Of a DNA stretch of 64,000 bases, positions 34,989 to 46,577 are shown piece by piece; the stretch's first letter is position 1, and every line of letters starts with the position of its first letter. This DNA is from Fennellomyces sp. T-0311 (taxonomy: Eukaryota; Mucoromycota; Mucoromycetes; Mucorales; Lichtheimiaceae). The notes beneath the pieces are model-generated. The model made no database searches and had not been told where the DNA came from. It saw nothing but the letters and a program-made list of their open reading frames with translations. The translations under genes were made by a program, and so were the position numbers. The stretch lies in NCBI GenBank assembly GCA_025266875.1, contig JALLLT010000045.1, forward strand, positions 62,001 to 126,000, written 5' to 3'.

Positions 34989-37900
34989 TTTTGTAGTTGC
35001 AAGAGAATAAACCACGTGGATTAGCGAATAACGCGTCGTAGTCACGGCAACAGACGCGTTCGTGTTTTTCTAAAATTGCCTAATGCGGTACAGCATATTA
35101 TCACCATATAAATATACGAGTAACCAACACAAAATGTTGTCTTGGGCAGCATTGCTAAATCGGATAAAGCATATCGCTTGCTTACACTTCCACCATAAGA
35201 TGTTGACGACCAACGAGCAGAGTAAAAGTGAGTTATTGCTTGAAATGCTATCTCATGATTACTGTGTATGCGTGTACTCCTTTACGCTTTTAAAATGAGT
35301 AGAACTGGGTATCTCTAAGTTCAATATTAAGTTCAATATATACAAAATGAAGGATATAAAAATTCAAAAGAGAAAAATCATAAGAAAACACTGATGGTTT
35401 ACAACAGCACAAATAAAAGCACGGATTATCACCAGGACACTCCAAAAGTGTGACACGTTCATTTTTTTAAAACTCGTCCTGGGATTGGCATCTTCATCAC
35501 TTCATGTCAAACCTGAAAACAATAGGCCGCCCTTAGTAATACTCGAAAGCAGACGATCAACAAGCATAAAAAAGTAACAGAAGCGAGGGATTACAGTGAT
35601 GCTTTTAATATTTTGAGGGATGCGGGGATAAAAATGAAGGTGATAACAAAGTGGTTGTGAATATTAATATAAGTGAGAGGTTCGAGAAATAGTGTTCCAT
35701 GGGAAATTGTGCACTGTGTCGTAGAGATAGGATAGTTCTGTTCTATCAAATTGACCAACTCTTTGGTCCACCTGTCGAAAGGGTAACCGGTTAACGTGGA
35801 TCAATCCGTCGCCATTCGGTTGGTTCCCAGGGTGGCGCGTATAACGGGTAACGGTCGTATTACATTGATAAGCTTCAACATCATCGCTGAACATGTACCA
35901 CAATACGCGGATTAGTTTACATACTGCTTGGGACAATCCAGCACTTCCAAATAAATTGTACCATCCACGTACGCGCAATAATCTTAGTTACATTCGATCG
36001 CTATACTGCATCAAGTAACACTTGCTAATTATGAAATGCGCAGTTATTTTCTCTTAGCCTTGCTAACTCCCCAGGAAAGGAGATTTATAGCATTGCTAGC
36101 ATGGCGTGTATAGTCTCGAATCACTTTGACTGTGACTCATTCATCTTCATGGTACCAGATACCCTCCCCGGTCGTTCTTACTTATTTTTAGATAACCGTG
36201 GTATAAATCATCTCAAAGGAAGCGCAGGTCGGCATGGATGCCATACAGATATCGTTGGTTGAGTGTGACGTCGGAATTCTTGCTAGCACTTATCTTATTC
36301 TCTGATAGTGAGTATAGATATGTATCAGTACATGATAATACCTGGTATATTATGAACATACACCTGGGCGCATTTGTGACTGTATCATCGACGCTGTAGA
36401 TTACAGGATATCAAGTGCGCATGAACATGTTGTTCGCATTAGATCTAGCTGCCTTCTTCTGTTCGTGGTTCATCAAGATTTTCAAATATCGAGCTTGAAG
36501 AGTTCGAATAGCATTGAAATCATCATTATCGTTGTGAAACACTGGGCTCGGTATTACCTGGGCCATGGTATTGTTGAAAATATGAGACAGCAAGTCATTC
36601 AGGATCATAAGGCTATGGTTATTCTGAAGAGTAATTACTATTTCACCGCTGAACAACGAAAGATAATATTTCGACGGTGCTATTTTTCTGGTAATTAGCA
36701 CAATATACACAGAACTACATCTTCACAATGATCCAGGTTATGAAAACGATATGATGTACATAAGCGCTATATCTGCTCGTTCAATATTCTATAATCACTT
36801 TCGCCTTATTGAAGAACAATAAGTAGCCAACAGGAAGTCGGAAATTTTGCACGTACATAATAGTTCTTTTTATTTTGCCTGATCAATACTTTTTTACTCG
36901 GTGAGAACCCTTGGCATTCGTCCCAGGCGTAGCAAGAGATACAAGGATAAATTGTATACTGATGTGTAGGTTCTCATGCAGCTGAGATCTACCTGAAGTC
37001 TTCACTGTGGATCAGATATTTCGTCGGGGGCTTATTGTGGAATCATGTGCAGTGTTATGAAAGGCATTTAAAGATCAAAGCCGTCCAAAAGCTTTGGAGT
37101 GCATAGCCATATCTGTCTGGATTAAATATGTGACCGTTGGTAAGCATGAGAGACTACTCATTTAACTTTCAATCAGTACATGGGAAACAGTTGGTGCTAT
37201 TGACGTATATCCATGGAGAGCGTTGCATACAGCTTACAGCGGCATATTTATCAGCCAAAGAAATATACCTATGAGCATCTCGGACACATACTATTTCACA
37301 CCAGCAAATATAAATAACTTTAGCTTGGCAAAGAAGTAATTCGCAAGAGAACATTGCGCCACTAGATTGACTGTCATGAAACTTGTCGATTGGAGACCAC
37401 AGATGAGGAGGCCTTCTCCTGTTTCCCTCTCCCACATCACCTGCCGCTTTTGAGCTTACGAATGATTGCGGGAAAGGGCAGTGGTGCGTCCATACAGTTA
37501 CCGCACTTTGAATCTAACAAGATGGAAGGTGAGATATATGAATTGTCCTGGGTGCGCGTAGCTATGGTTACAGCTGACGGGTTGTCAAGCAGCAGGAGTA
37601 TGGTCACGTTGGTTACAGCGCGGAATCAATGCAACACGCTCGGGTGTGCCTCGTGCAGAGTAACCGAGCCAATCTGAGTTTGTCAAACAACGGCTCAAGG
37701 GGGAAAGAGGCTAGAAGATCGTGAGGAGACGAGGAAAAAAAGATACTGGCTGCAAGCAACTCTGCTGTTGAATTAGCGAAAGGAAAAGGACGAGTTGGAT
37801 GGTGCAAAACAAGTCAAGGATGTAGAATTTAGCAAGAAATGGGATTTGGATGCTTCAACAAATTGCCCGTGCCAGATTGAGGGCATTAATTCAGTGAAAC

Positions 37901-38231
37901 GTTCGTCCAAGTGCTGGCAGCGGTGTTCGAGCAGCTGTAAGGCAGGATCCAAGGCGACAAGGCTTTAATACATAGGAACCATGCAAAGGATAGCTTCTTT
38001 TCTGGGGGGAGCAGTACCATTCGCCTGACAGCACCGAGACAGCTAGCACGTCTCCTTCGGTCTCCCCTCTACACGTTCATGTTTCTCTTTTTTGGATGGC
38101 ACCTGGGAGCTGCCGGAGCTAAAACAACGTGCATTTGTCGTATCACGTTTTTATTGATGACAACTGGTATAAGTCACCGTTCCCCTTGTTTCTCTTCTTT
38201 TCTCCAAATACTTTTCTCTCGACACTAAAAC
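34989..38231. other. Long intergenic region, no gene supported
   Basis: Over 3 kb of AT-rich DNA between PSO2 and GDI1. All open frames are short (about 100 residues or less) and without motifs. The final 70 bases before 38232 are strongly pyrimidine-rich (CCCCTTGTTTCTCTTC...), a typical fungal promoter/leader for the highly conserved GDI1. Nothing else was recognised. Confidence 0.5.
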
Positions 38232-39860
38232 ATGGTAAGCCATCACCTGCTGCTCGAAGCTGATGGGACAGAAGCACTCATCTACGCGTGACACTCGGAC
38301 AGGATGAACAATACGACATCATTGTGCTTGGCACTGGCTTGACTGAATGTATTCTCTCGGGCATATTCTCTGTCGAGGGAAAGAAAGTCTTGCACATTGA
38401 CCGCAACGATTACTACGGTGGTGAATCGGCGTCGCTCAACTTGACCCAGGTATGCTCGACTTCGCGCAAGTTATTCCCATGCTAACTAACTCCGATCGCA
38501 TAGCTCTTCCACAAGTATCGTCCCGAGGCAGCTGTGCCCACGGATTTGGGTCGTGAGCGAGACTACAACATCGATTTGATCCCCAAGTTCATGATGGCCA
38601 ACGGTGAAATCGTGCGCTTCTTGACACACACTGACGTTACTCGGTATCTTGAGTTCAAGCAGATTGCGGGCTCGTTCGTCTACCGCGACGGCAAGATCTG
38701 CAAGGTCCCTGCCACTGAGGCTGAGGCTGTTGCCTCTCCATTGATGGGTATCGTTGAGAAGCGCCGCCTGCAAAAGTTCTTGGAGTTTATCCAGAACTGG
38801 AAGGAAGATGATGAATCGACTCATGATGGTAAGTTACACGATATGTCTGGAACGAGCGGATCCATTGATGTGCATGTTGCATAGGTGTCGATATTGACAA
38901 GAGCACCATGATTGAGCTTTATGAGAAGTTTGGCTTGGAACCCGGAACGCAGGACTTCATTGGCCACGCAATGGCTCTTCACTTGGATGACGACTATCTG
39001 AAGAAGTCGGCGCGCGAGACTATCGACAAGATCATCTTGTACGTCGCGTCCATGGCCCGTTACGGTAAGAGCCCGTATATCTATCCTCTCCACGGTCTTG
39101 GTGAGCTTCCTCAGTCGTTTGCACGGTAATTGTTGTTTTTGGTTTTGTGGGACATGCGCTTACGCCACACTGTGTAGTCTGAGTGCCATTTACGGAGGCA
39201 CCTACATGCTTGACCACCCTATCGACGAAATTGTGTACGAGAACGGTGTTGCTGTCGGCGTCAAAGCTGGCGACCAGAAGGCAACGGCCAAGCAAATCAT
39301 CTGTGACCCGTCCTACGCGGCAGAAAAGGTGAAGGCAACAGGCAAGGTGGTGCGCGCCATCTGCTTGTTGAAGCACCCTATTCCCGACACCGGTGACGCC
39401 GACTCGGTGCAAATCGTCATTCCCCAGAACCAGATCGGCCGCAACCACGATGTGTATGTCGCTTGCGTGTCGAGCAACCACAACGTCTGCCCCAAGGATA
39501 TGTACCTTGCCATCGCCTCGACCATCGTCGAGACTGACGACCCTGAGAAGGAAATCCAGGCTGGTCTTGATTTGATGGGCCCGATCCACGACAAGTCAGT
39601 ATATTGCAGTGGCCTTGTGCATCTTGCCTGTTACTTATTCTTCGTGTACGTATAGGTTTATTGCCATTTCCGACCTGAAAGAGCCCGTAGCCGACGGAAC
39701 GGCCGACCAGGTGTTTATCTCGCGCTCGTACGATGCCACTTCACATTTTGAGACCGTCTGTGACGATGTCAAGAACATCTACCGCCGTATTACGGGAGCT
39801 GACTTGGTGTTGAAGCAAAGACCCACTCAGGAGCAGGAGCAGGCCGAATTGAACGCGTAA
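38232..39860 (+). CDS. GDI1: Rab GDP-dissociation inhibitor
   Basis: GDI extracts GDP-bound Rab GTPases from membranes and recycles them; it is essential in yeast. The coding part of exon 1 is just the ATG (38232-38234), followed directly by GTAAGC; exon 2 (from 38303) reads [20 protein letters not shown], the FAD-like Gly motif. [15 protein letters not shown] (sequence-conserved region 1B), [25 protein letters not shown] and [10 protein letters not shown] follow. Then [38 protein letters not shown]-like [12 protein letters not shown] and the C-terminal [13 protein letters not shown] appear in canonical order. Six exons give about the normal GDI length of 440-450 residues. Codon use is more biased than in the neighbours, consistent with high expression. 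Confidence 0.97.
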
Positions 39861-40194
39861 ATGTGACGCGGCCGTTTTCCATCCGTAACCCCCTTTTCAT
39901 CTCTTCATTTCTTTTCATCCCTTGGAAACATCCTCCTCCCTCATAACTTTCCATTATAACAGAGCTTTAATACCCAAACACCGCAATGTTGACTGCTTGC
40001 TCGATGTGTCCAGTGAGAAATACAGACGCCCATAACCGCGTTCGGGAGCCAACCTGTCTACAATACAAGGCGTCGTGTGCCACGCACAAGGCAGTTTATT
40101 ACATACCCAGCAAACAGGCAACGTATGTTTAGGGAAATGACTGCAGTATCTTACAGTTACGCTATATACAGGGAATATCTTTACGTGTACAGTA
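39861..40194. other. Intergenic, convergent 3' regions of GDI1 and STIMATE-like gene
   Basis: Contains the GDI1 3' UTR, which is CT-rich just after the stop (39890-39950), and the trailing region of the minus-strand gene. Nothing else seen. Confidence 0.5.
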
Positions 40195-41189
40195 TCATGG
40201 CCGATTCGAGCTAGCTTCTAGTTCATAAGTGCTATGATCTCGCGGGCTCTCGGGGCTCTTTGGTCGATCGTTGTCCGCCAGCAGGCGTCGACGATCGTCC
40301 GCTTCGTCATCGTATTCTTCGTCGTCTGTGACCAAAATGTCATCGTCTTCGTCATGGCTCAGGCGGATGGGCGTCTTGTGCTTAACGATGGTATCAATGA
40401 TCCAGAATTGTATTATGTTCATGACCAGTGGGAAGCTATCGCCTAAGTGTCAGCGAACGGGGTGTATGCGGACCTAATCAACTTACATGAGCATGACAAA
40501 CACGACCTGGAGTCTGTAGTCCGCCATGGTCCACTGGAGCACCCAGCGACCGAAGTCTGACAGCTGGGGAAAGAGATCGAATATGAGGATCACACACAGC
40601 TTCATGAGAGTCAGGCTCGCGATGTAAACTGCCAGTTGTTTCGACCAGCGCTTTAGCTGCTTCTGCAGCGGCGGATCGCCATAGACGCCGGTCTGCAGGC
40701 CAGACAACCGAAGCTTGTCGATCAGGATATACTGGAACGCAGCATGAATGCCCCACAAAATCCCTACACCGACCGTGGTATCGATCAATATATTCAAAAA
40801 GTACCTATGCATTGTATGTTCAGCTTCATGCTCTGTGCTTGGCGTGTTTGGCTTACCACACACACGGGTTCGACTGATTTCCTTCAGGATTGCCCCCAGA
40901 TATGTATGAGGCAATCACATTAAGCGAGTGGATCACAATGCCGCCGACAAGTTGCTTGCTGACGTCAAATGCCCTACATAGATAGCATTAGGGTCTCATT
41001 CTATTTTACTACCTTGGCGAATTACCAAATGCGTACAGGCCGCCGCGGATGCTCTTTGTGTCGCTTGAAAATGAGAGTCGAGAAGGCTGCTGCTGCTAAA
41101 CACAGCTGGATAAAAATGGCGAAGGAATCTAGAAGTTTACACCCGGCTTCGTCTTCATTGTCTTCTGGAGGAGCACGCCTGTCGAACAT
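40195..41189 (-). CDS. STIMATE/TMEM110-family membrane protein
   Basis: The family includes human STIMATE, an ER-plasma-membrane junction protein, and yeast YPL162C, a predicted vacuolar membrane protein. Exons give an N-terminal hydrophobic helix (LLDSFAIFIQLCLAAAAF) followed by KRHKEHPRRPVRIW. The conserved block FDVSKQLVGGIVIHSLNV...NPCVWYFLNILIDTTVGVG is the family core. Two further membrane segments follow (ILWGIHAAFQYILID; AVYIASLTLMKLCVILIFD) and a fourth near NIIQFWIIDTIVK. The C-terminal tail is cytosolic-type, acidic and basic (DEDDDILVTDDEEYDDEADD). The start MFDRRAPPED at 41189 is 148 bp from the divergent REV1 start. Confidence 0.8.
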
Positions 41190-41337
41190 TAGTTTGGAAG
41201 CTAAAGAAAAAAGAGGAAGTAGCCGGAGTAAAGCTGTAGTAGTTCCACTGTTCCACTCTCTAAATCCGCACGTGTGGGCAAATAAAAACGGACTTTGTCC
41301 CTTAGAGACAAAACTGTTCACCCTTCGTTACCGCAAT
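41190..41337. promoter_or_regulatory. Short bidirectional promoter between the STIMATE-like gene and REV1
   Basis: 148 bp between start codons must serve both genes. No TATA box is obvious. Confidence 0.55.
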
Positions 41338-44300
41338 ATGGATCAAGATCATTATGGCGCAGTAAAATTTGGCGAGTTTCGAACGTACATGCATAATAAG
41401 CAGGCAAAGCTTAAAGATCAGGAAAAGACACTGTGAATATTTCTCGATTATCGGTTAGAAATCTTGACGATCGCCATAGTAACGCAGAATCTAGTGAAGC
41501 TAGCTCGAGCCAGATCCCACCCCAAGTTTTCAAAGGCCTTTCGATCTATATTAATGGCTACACAGATCCTCCCCAAAGCGAATTACGTCGTCTGATTATT
41601 ATTCACGGTGGCGATTACCAACATTACTGCAAGTTCTCGCCAGAGCGACGTTCTGTTGCCAGTTATTAACAGCTTTGCTTCCTACAGTGAAGAAGTCCAG
41701 CGTTACACACATCATTGCAACAAACTTGACTCAAGCAAAGTGTAACGAGTTTCGGTGAGTAGCCACAGGATAATTGTGAGGGATATTCAAAACCTAACGC
41801 TTCTACGAAAAAGTGCATATAAGGTTGTCAAGCCAGGTTTCATCATGGATAGCATTAAGCAACAAAAACTGCTGCCGTGGACGGAATACCGGATAACTGG
41901 CATCGATACCGCACAAAGCGAGCTTCGGTTTCAATCAAACAGCCGAAAACAGCACGATACATCGCAAGCACCAGAAGGAAAACAACTCAATGCTAGCCTG
42001 CTATCGAATGCATGGAATCGCGAAAACACCACTGTCAATCCCGGTTTTGTTAAAAAGTACTACACTTCATCAAGACTGCATCACTTATCGACTTGGAAGT
42101 CTGACATCAAGGCTGAAATCATTCGCAAATTGGATTCTAAATTCGGCAAAAAGCGCAAGAGAAAACGAGACAGCCCGCGTATAGTCATGTACGAAGCCTT
42201 GCATTGGTTGAGACGGATGGCATAGGCAGTGGAATTTGCTAATAACTGAACTAGGCACATCGATTTTGATTGCTTTTTCGCGTCGGTTGGATTATTGGAT
42301 CGACCTCAACTTAAAGACAAACCTGTTGCTGTTGCTCATAGTCAAGGCACAAAGGATGATTCGTCCAGTGATATTGCCTCCTGCAACTATATTGCCCGTT
42401 CATTTGGAGTTCGGAACGGAATGCACATTGGCGCAGCAAAGAAACTGTGCCCAGATTTGCGAGTCATACCGTACGAGTTTGAGAAGTATCGAGCTGTGTC
42501 TGAAGCCTTGTATGAGGTCCTCTATGAATTTGCGGAAGAGATCGAGGCTGTCAGTGTAGATGAGGCACTAATTGAAGTCAGTGACCCTTCTGTTGCTACG
42601 GAGATACGAAGAATTATTCGCGAAAAAACACGCTGCGAGGCCAGCATCGGCATAGGATCCAATATTCTTCTGGCTAGATTGGGTACCAAAAAGGCAAAGC
42701 CTGCGGGCCAATTTCACTGCACTCTAGAGAATCTTGGCGAGTTCTCCGTGTCAGATCTTCCTCGTGTAGGTCGTTCAATGACTGAAAAGCTCTCGAGTAT
42801 GGGAATAACTGGTGTCGCCGATCTTCTGGGACTGTCGATTTCAAGTTTACAAAGTAACTTCGGCCCCAAAACTGGTCAGATGCTATATGAGTTTGCAAGG
42901 GGTGTGGATAACCGTCCTTTGAAGCATGATCAAGAACGACAGTCAGTTAGTGCAGATGTTAATGTAAGGATATATTCTCCATCACTCATCAACACAAAAA
43001 GCTGATGTTCTACTACCAATAATCGCGAATAGTGGGGCGTAAGATTCGAAAACGAACGCCAGCTTATTGTAAGTGAGAAAAAAGCTACATTGTTCCATGG
43101 CATTGCTACAGTACTTATACAGTTATCAACTGTAGACATTTATGGATGAGCTGGCGGAAGAAGTTAGCAACCGTCTACGTAATATCGAGCGGAAAGGGAA
43201 GCGAATCACTATCAATGTACTGAAGCGACGCCCTGATGCTGGCGAAGCGGCAAAGCGGTTAGGATGCGGTGAGTGCGACAATTTCTCCAAATCGGTAAAT
43301 CTGGGAACCCCATTCGACGAGCCAAAAGTTATTGCAAAGCACAGTTACGATATGCTATCATCCTTCAAGTTTGACGTTACCGATATTCGAGGAATTGGGA
43401 TCTTAATTAACAAACTTGAGCCGCAAACGGACGCTTCCGGTCAACAGAAATTGTCGTTTGCTTCCACAAGAGAAACATCGCCAAAAGAAACTTTACCCGT
43501 TGATCTTCCATCAGAGATTGATCCAAAAGTCTTTGCAGAACTTCCTAAAGACGTTCAAGATGAACTCAGAAGGCAATATAAGATACCGACATTGCAAGAG
43601 CCTATGGAACATCGTGCAGGCCAAGATAAGGCACAGCCACAAGACCATTTGTATACTGCGGTGCAAGGATCTGAGGAACAAATGCCGTTTGCCGAGCCAT
43701 TGCCGTCACTGCCTGATATTCCATCATGGTCACAACTCGATCCTCGGTCTTTGTTAGCTCTACCAGAAGCCATGCGCAATCAGGTACTAGAGATGTACAG
43801 CAATATGCCACCAAAGATCAAGCAAGACATAATACGACCACCGACTGACGGGGTATCACGTGATCGCCAAGCATCGCCATTGAAGTCCAAGCGATCGGCT
43901 AGTCCAACGAAAAAGCACACCACCTTAACACAGATGTTTCACCCTACAAAAAATTCGGAACATGAGCCGACGGAACACTTTCCATGGCATTCATCTGTTT
44001 GGGAAGAGCTACCACTGTGTAAGCGGTTACAGATTTTTGAAGTTTATCGAAAATTTACAATGGTATAGCAATGCAAAAGGAAGTTCAAGCAGACTATATG
44101 CGGGAACAAATGGTCCGCGAACGAAGTATGCGAAGGGAGCCGCTCTACGATGCGAATGCAAAGGTTTGATCGCACTTATCGCTGATCATTTATATCAAGT
44201 TTTGCTCAGTACCTTCATATGTAGATACTTGACAAGGCAACTGCTGCAACACTGAAAGTGGATTTGGCACTCCCTATATCGCACGAGCCGCAGCTGCTAG

Positions 44301-44575
44301 GAAACAGTACTATAGACAGTGTGCGTCAAATGCTCCATGATTGGGTTGATCAATTTCCAGAGAGACCTGAAGCGGAAGATATGCGTACAGTTGAACGATA
44401 TCTTGTGGAACTAGTGCAGGCAAAAAGTCTTGAAAAAGTACAGCTTGCCTTGTTATACCTTGAGGAGTTGACAAAGCAAAGGAGTGATGAATGGCAGTCG
44501 TTTGCATCTAAGATGCGAAAGACTGTAACTAATGCAACAATCTCTGTATATAACTGTCCACTGTTTCTCTCATGA
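41338..44575 (+). CDS. REV1: REV1 translesion DNA polymerase (BRCT, Y-family, UBMs, C-terminal domain)
   Basis: Rev1 is a deoxycytidyl transferase and scaffold for polymerase zeta in translesion synthesis. The start is MDQDHYGAVKFGEFRTYMHN. A BRCT domain follows (FKGLSIYINGYTDPP, LIIIHGGDYQHY, THIIATNLTQAK, KVVKPGFIMDSI). The polymerase has HIDFDCFFASVGL (catalytic Asp), CNYIARSFGVRNGM and SVDEALIEV (second catalytic Asp-Glu), then the HhH-like PRVGRSMTEKLSSMG. The little finger region includes KRLGCGECDNFSKS and a KFDVTDIRGIGI patch. Two ubiquitin-binding motifs (PKVFAELPKDVQDEL; PRSLLALPEAMRNQVL) are present. The C-terminal REV1_C helices (WVDQFPERP...VERYLVELV, VQLALLYLEEL) complete it. 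All catalytic residues are present. Several introns, including 42962-43140 with a small internal exon (WGVRFENERQLI). Confidence 0.95.
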
Positions 44576-46577
44576 AATTCGATTATATGTAACCCCTCAT
44601 ACATTAGCCATTATATTATGACTAAACATGTTCGCGACAGAGTTGTGCCAAATTTATATTCAAAGATTGTTGTGCCACATATAAATTTAATAAACAGAAG
44701 CATGAGTATAATGATTGCTTCTGCTACGATTTGAGGGAGAGAAAAATACCTCGGTATACAAATATAGTTGAAAAAGTATGGATTTTATCTGGAAGGCCGA
44801 TTGGCCTGCCATTATAGGTATGTAGTCGCTTCCTTGCGGTACAAATGTATAAATATATAGTGAAGAGAGCTGATGCCATATCTGAAAAAATCCTACTGGG
44901 AAGAAAACGGGCCCGTATGAATCAAAGGTTGATATAAGATAAAGGGAAGAAAAAGAAGCTGTGAAGACATAAAGCCTAAAAGAAAATAGGTGTGTGACTA
45001 ATGAGACACCACGCTAAGTGTGGTCACCTGTGGACGCGGATGTTCGGTCTTGTAGGGCATCTTCTGGCGCCGGTTTGTCATCGTCGAACGGTTCACCTCC
45101 ATGACTCTGCTTATCAATCTTTCGAAGGACATGCAAGCGTGCTGGTCACGTTTTCTTCCGTTTGCCCGCGTCAACCCATTATTCGGACGTGGTAGGCTGT
45201 TAAAGGTGTGGTCGATGACCTGAGGCTCGTTTCGTTGATTTGGTACTGGTTCAAATGCTTGGAGGAACTCTTGGCATATTGTTCGCAATAATGGTAGCAT
45301 AGTTCTCTCCAGAGAATTCAGCAGCCCCGCATACGCAATCCTTCAGTGGATATGAAGGGAGCCAATGCATACACCATTCCCAAGCGGTGTCTGTCTTTGG
45401 AGGAGGTTGCAAGGTACAAGGTAGGATCAACAAGGTTGTATGGCTGGAGGCATCAGATTGATTTGCATTGGGGACACCCAGATATAAACTCTTCGTCACG
45501 GTTCTTGTCGCCTCGGTATACGTACGTATTGGTATCGCTGGACCCAGAATCTAAGAATATGGATTGATAACGATACATCCAGGAGATTAATATATATATA
45601 TTTACGCAGTTTATTCAACGTAAAATAGGTTATTCATTGGGATAAGTGTAAGTATATATAGTATAGTCATTTTTTTGTTATGACGTATGCTCCAGCAGTA
45701 GAATGTAATCCTTGCGATCACCAAGAAAGTAACAAGATCCCATTGATCCTAAAGAAACTGAGCAAAGCATGTTGGTGTGTGAATAAGAACATTCACCATT
45801 ACTTCGGCGGAAATCCCCGTATCCGAGATCTAGATACGAAATACTCCGCACTGTCGTATATGCAATTATAGGTTTCTCACTGCTCATTTCACAGTTATTC
45901 GGTAGACCCACTGATGTGGTGATGCGACACTCATGATAATATCGGATGAATGAAATTGGTGTCTTGAACGCCGGTAGTCTTCATTCATATGTACGCAACT
46001 TTTGTGAAAGCATATTACATCTTGTGGCGAGAACATAAGTAAAACATGCGTCATGCAAAATAGCGCTTATTTTGTCTTTTACGCAATGTAATTAATACTG
46101 CCGATGAATTTCCAGAGTAGCATCAAGAACCTTATTTGTTATATACCCGTAGAGGGTTAATTGTACTTTTTCCCTGTATAACAGGTCTGCATACGTTATC
46201 GTACGATGATGTATCCAGCAGGTGAAGATCAAGGACATGAACGTATCGATGAGTAAAACCGCTACGGCAAGGGTATCCGTCGATGAAAAGTTACTAATGT
46301 ATATGGCACCTGACATAACGAAGCAAACAATCATGGGAAAGCATTATCCTCTGCTTATACAGAGTGCGCTATACGGATTTCGATCAGGATGCAAGCAAGC
46401 CGATGAAACTGTAACACAAGGTGGTCTGTGAGGCTCATATGATGTGACAGACCAGTCAATAGCGCAGGTATCATGTGACAGCTGCGTATATAATAATTAC
46501 ATGCCATGCAAATCCCACCATTGCTTTATTTATCCTCGAGATGCACAAACAAACAACAAATGATAAACAAAATAAAG
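44576..46577. other. Intergenic region with one doubtful gene
   Basis: AT-rich 2-kb gap. Besides the tentative minus-strand segment at 44998-45499 there is nothing I can support. A short (TA)n run lies near 45591-45602. Confidence 0.4.
44998..45499 (-). pseudogene. Doubtful coding remnant on the minus strand
   Basis: Two overlapping open frames (45499-45251 and 45300-44998) have protein-like composition and higher GC than the surroundings: CVCGAAEFSGENYATIIANN in one, LPLLRTICQEFLQAFEPVPN then ARGRKRDQ-like basic residues and MSFERLISRVMEVN in the other. They do not join by a clear intron. A frameshifted or decaying gene is possible; no family recognised. Confidence 0.2.
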
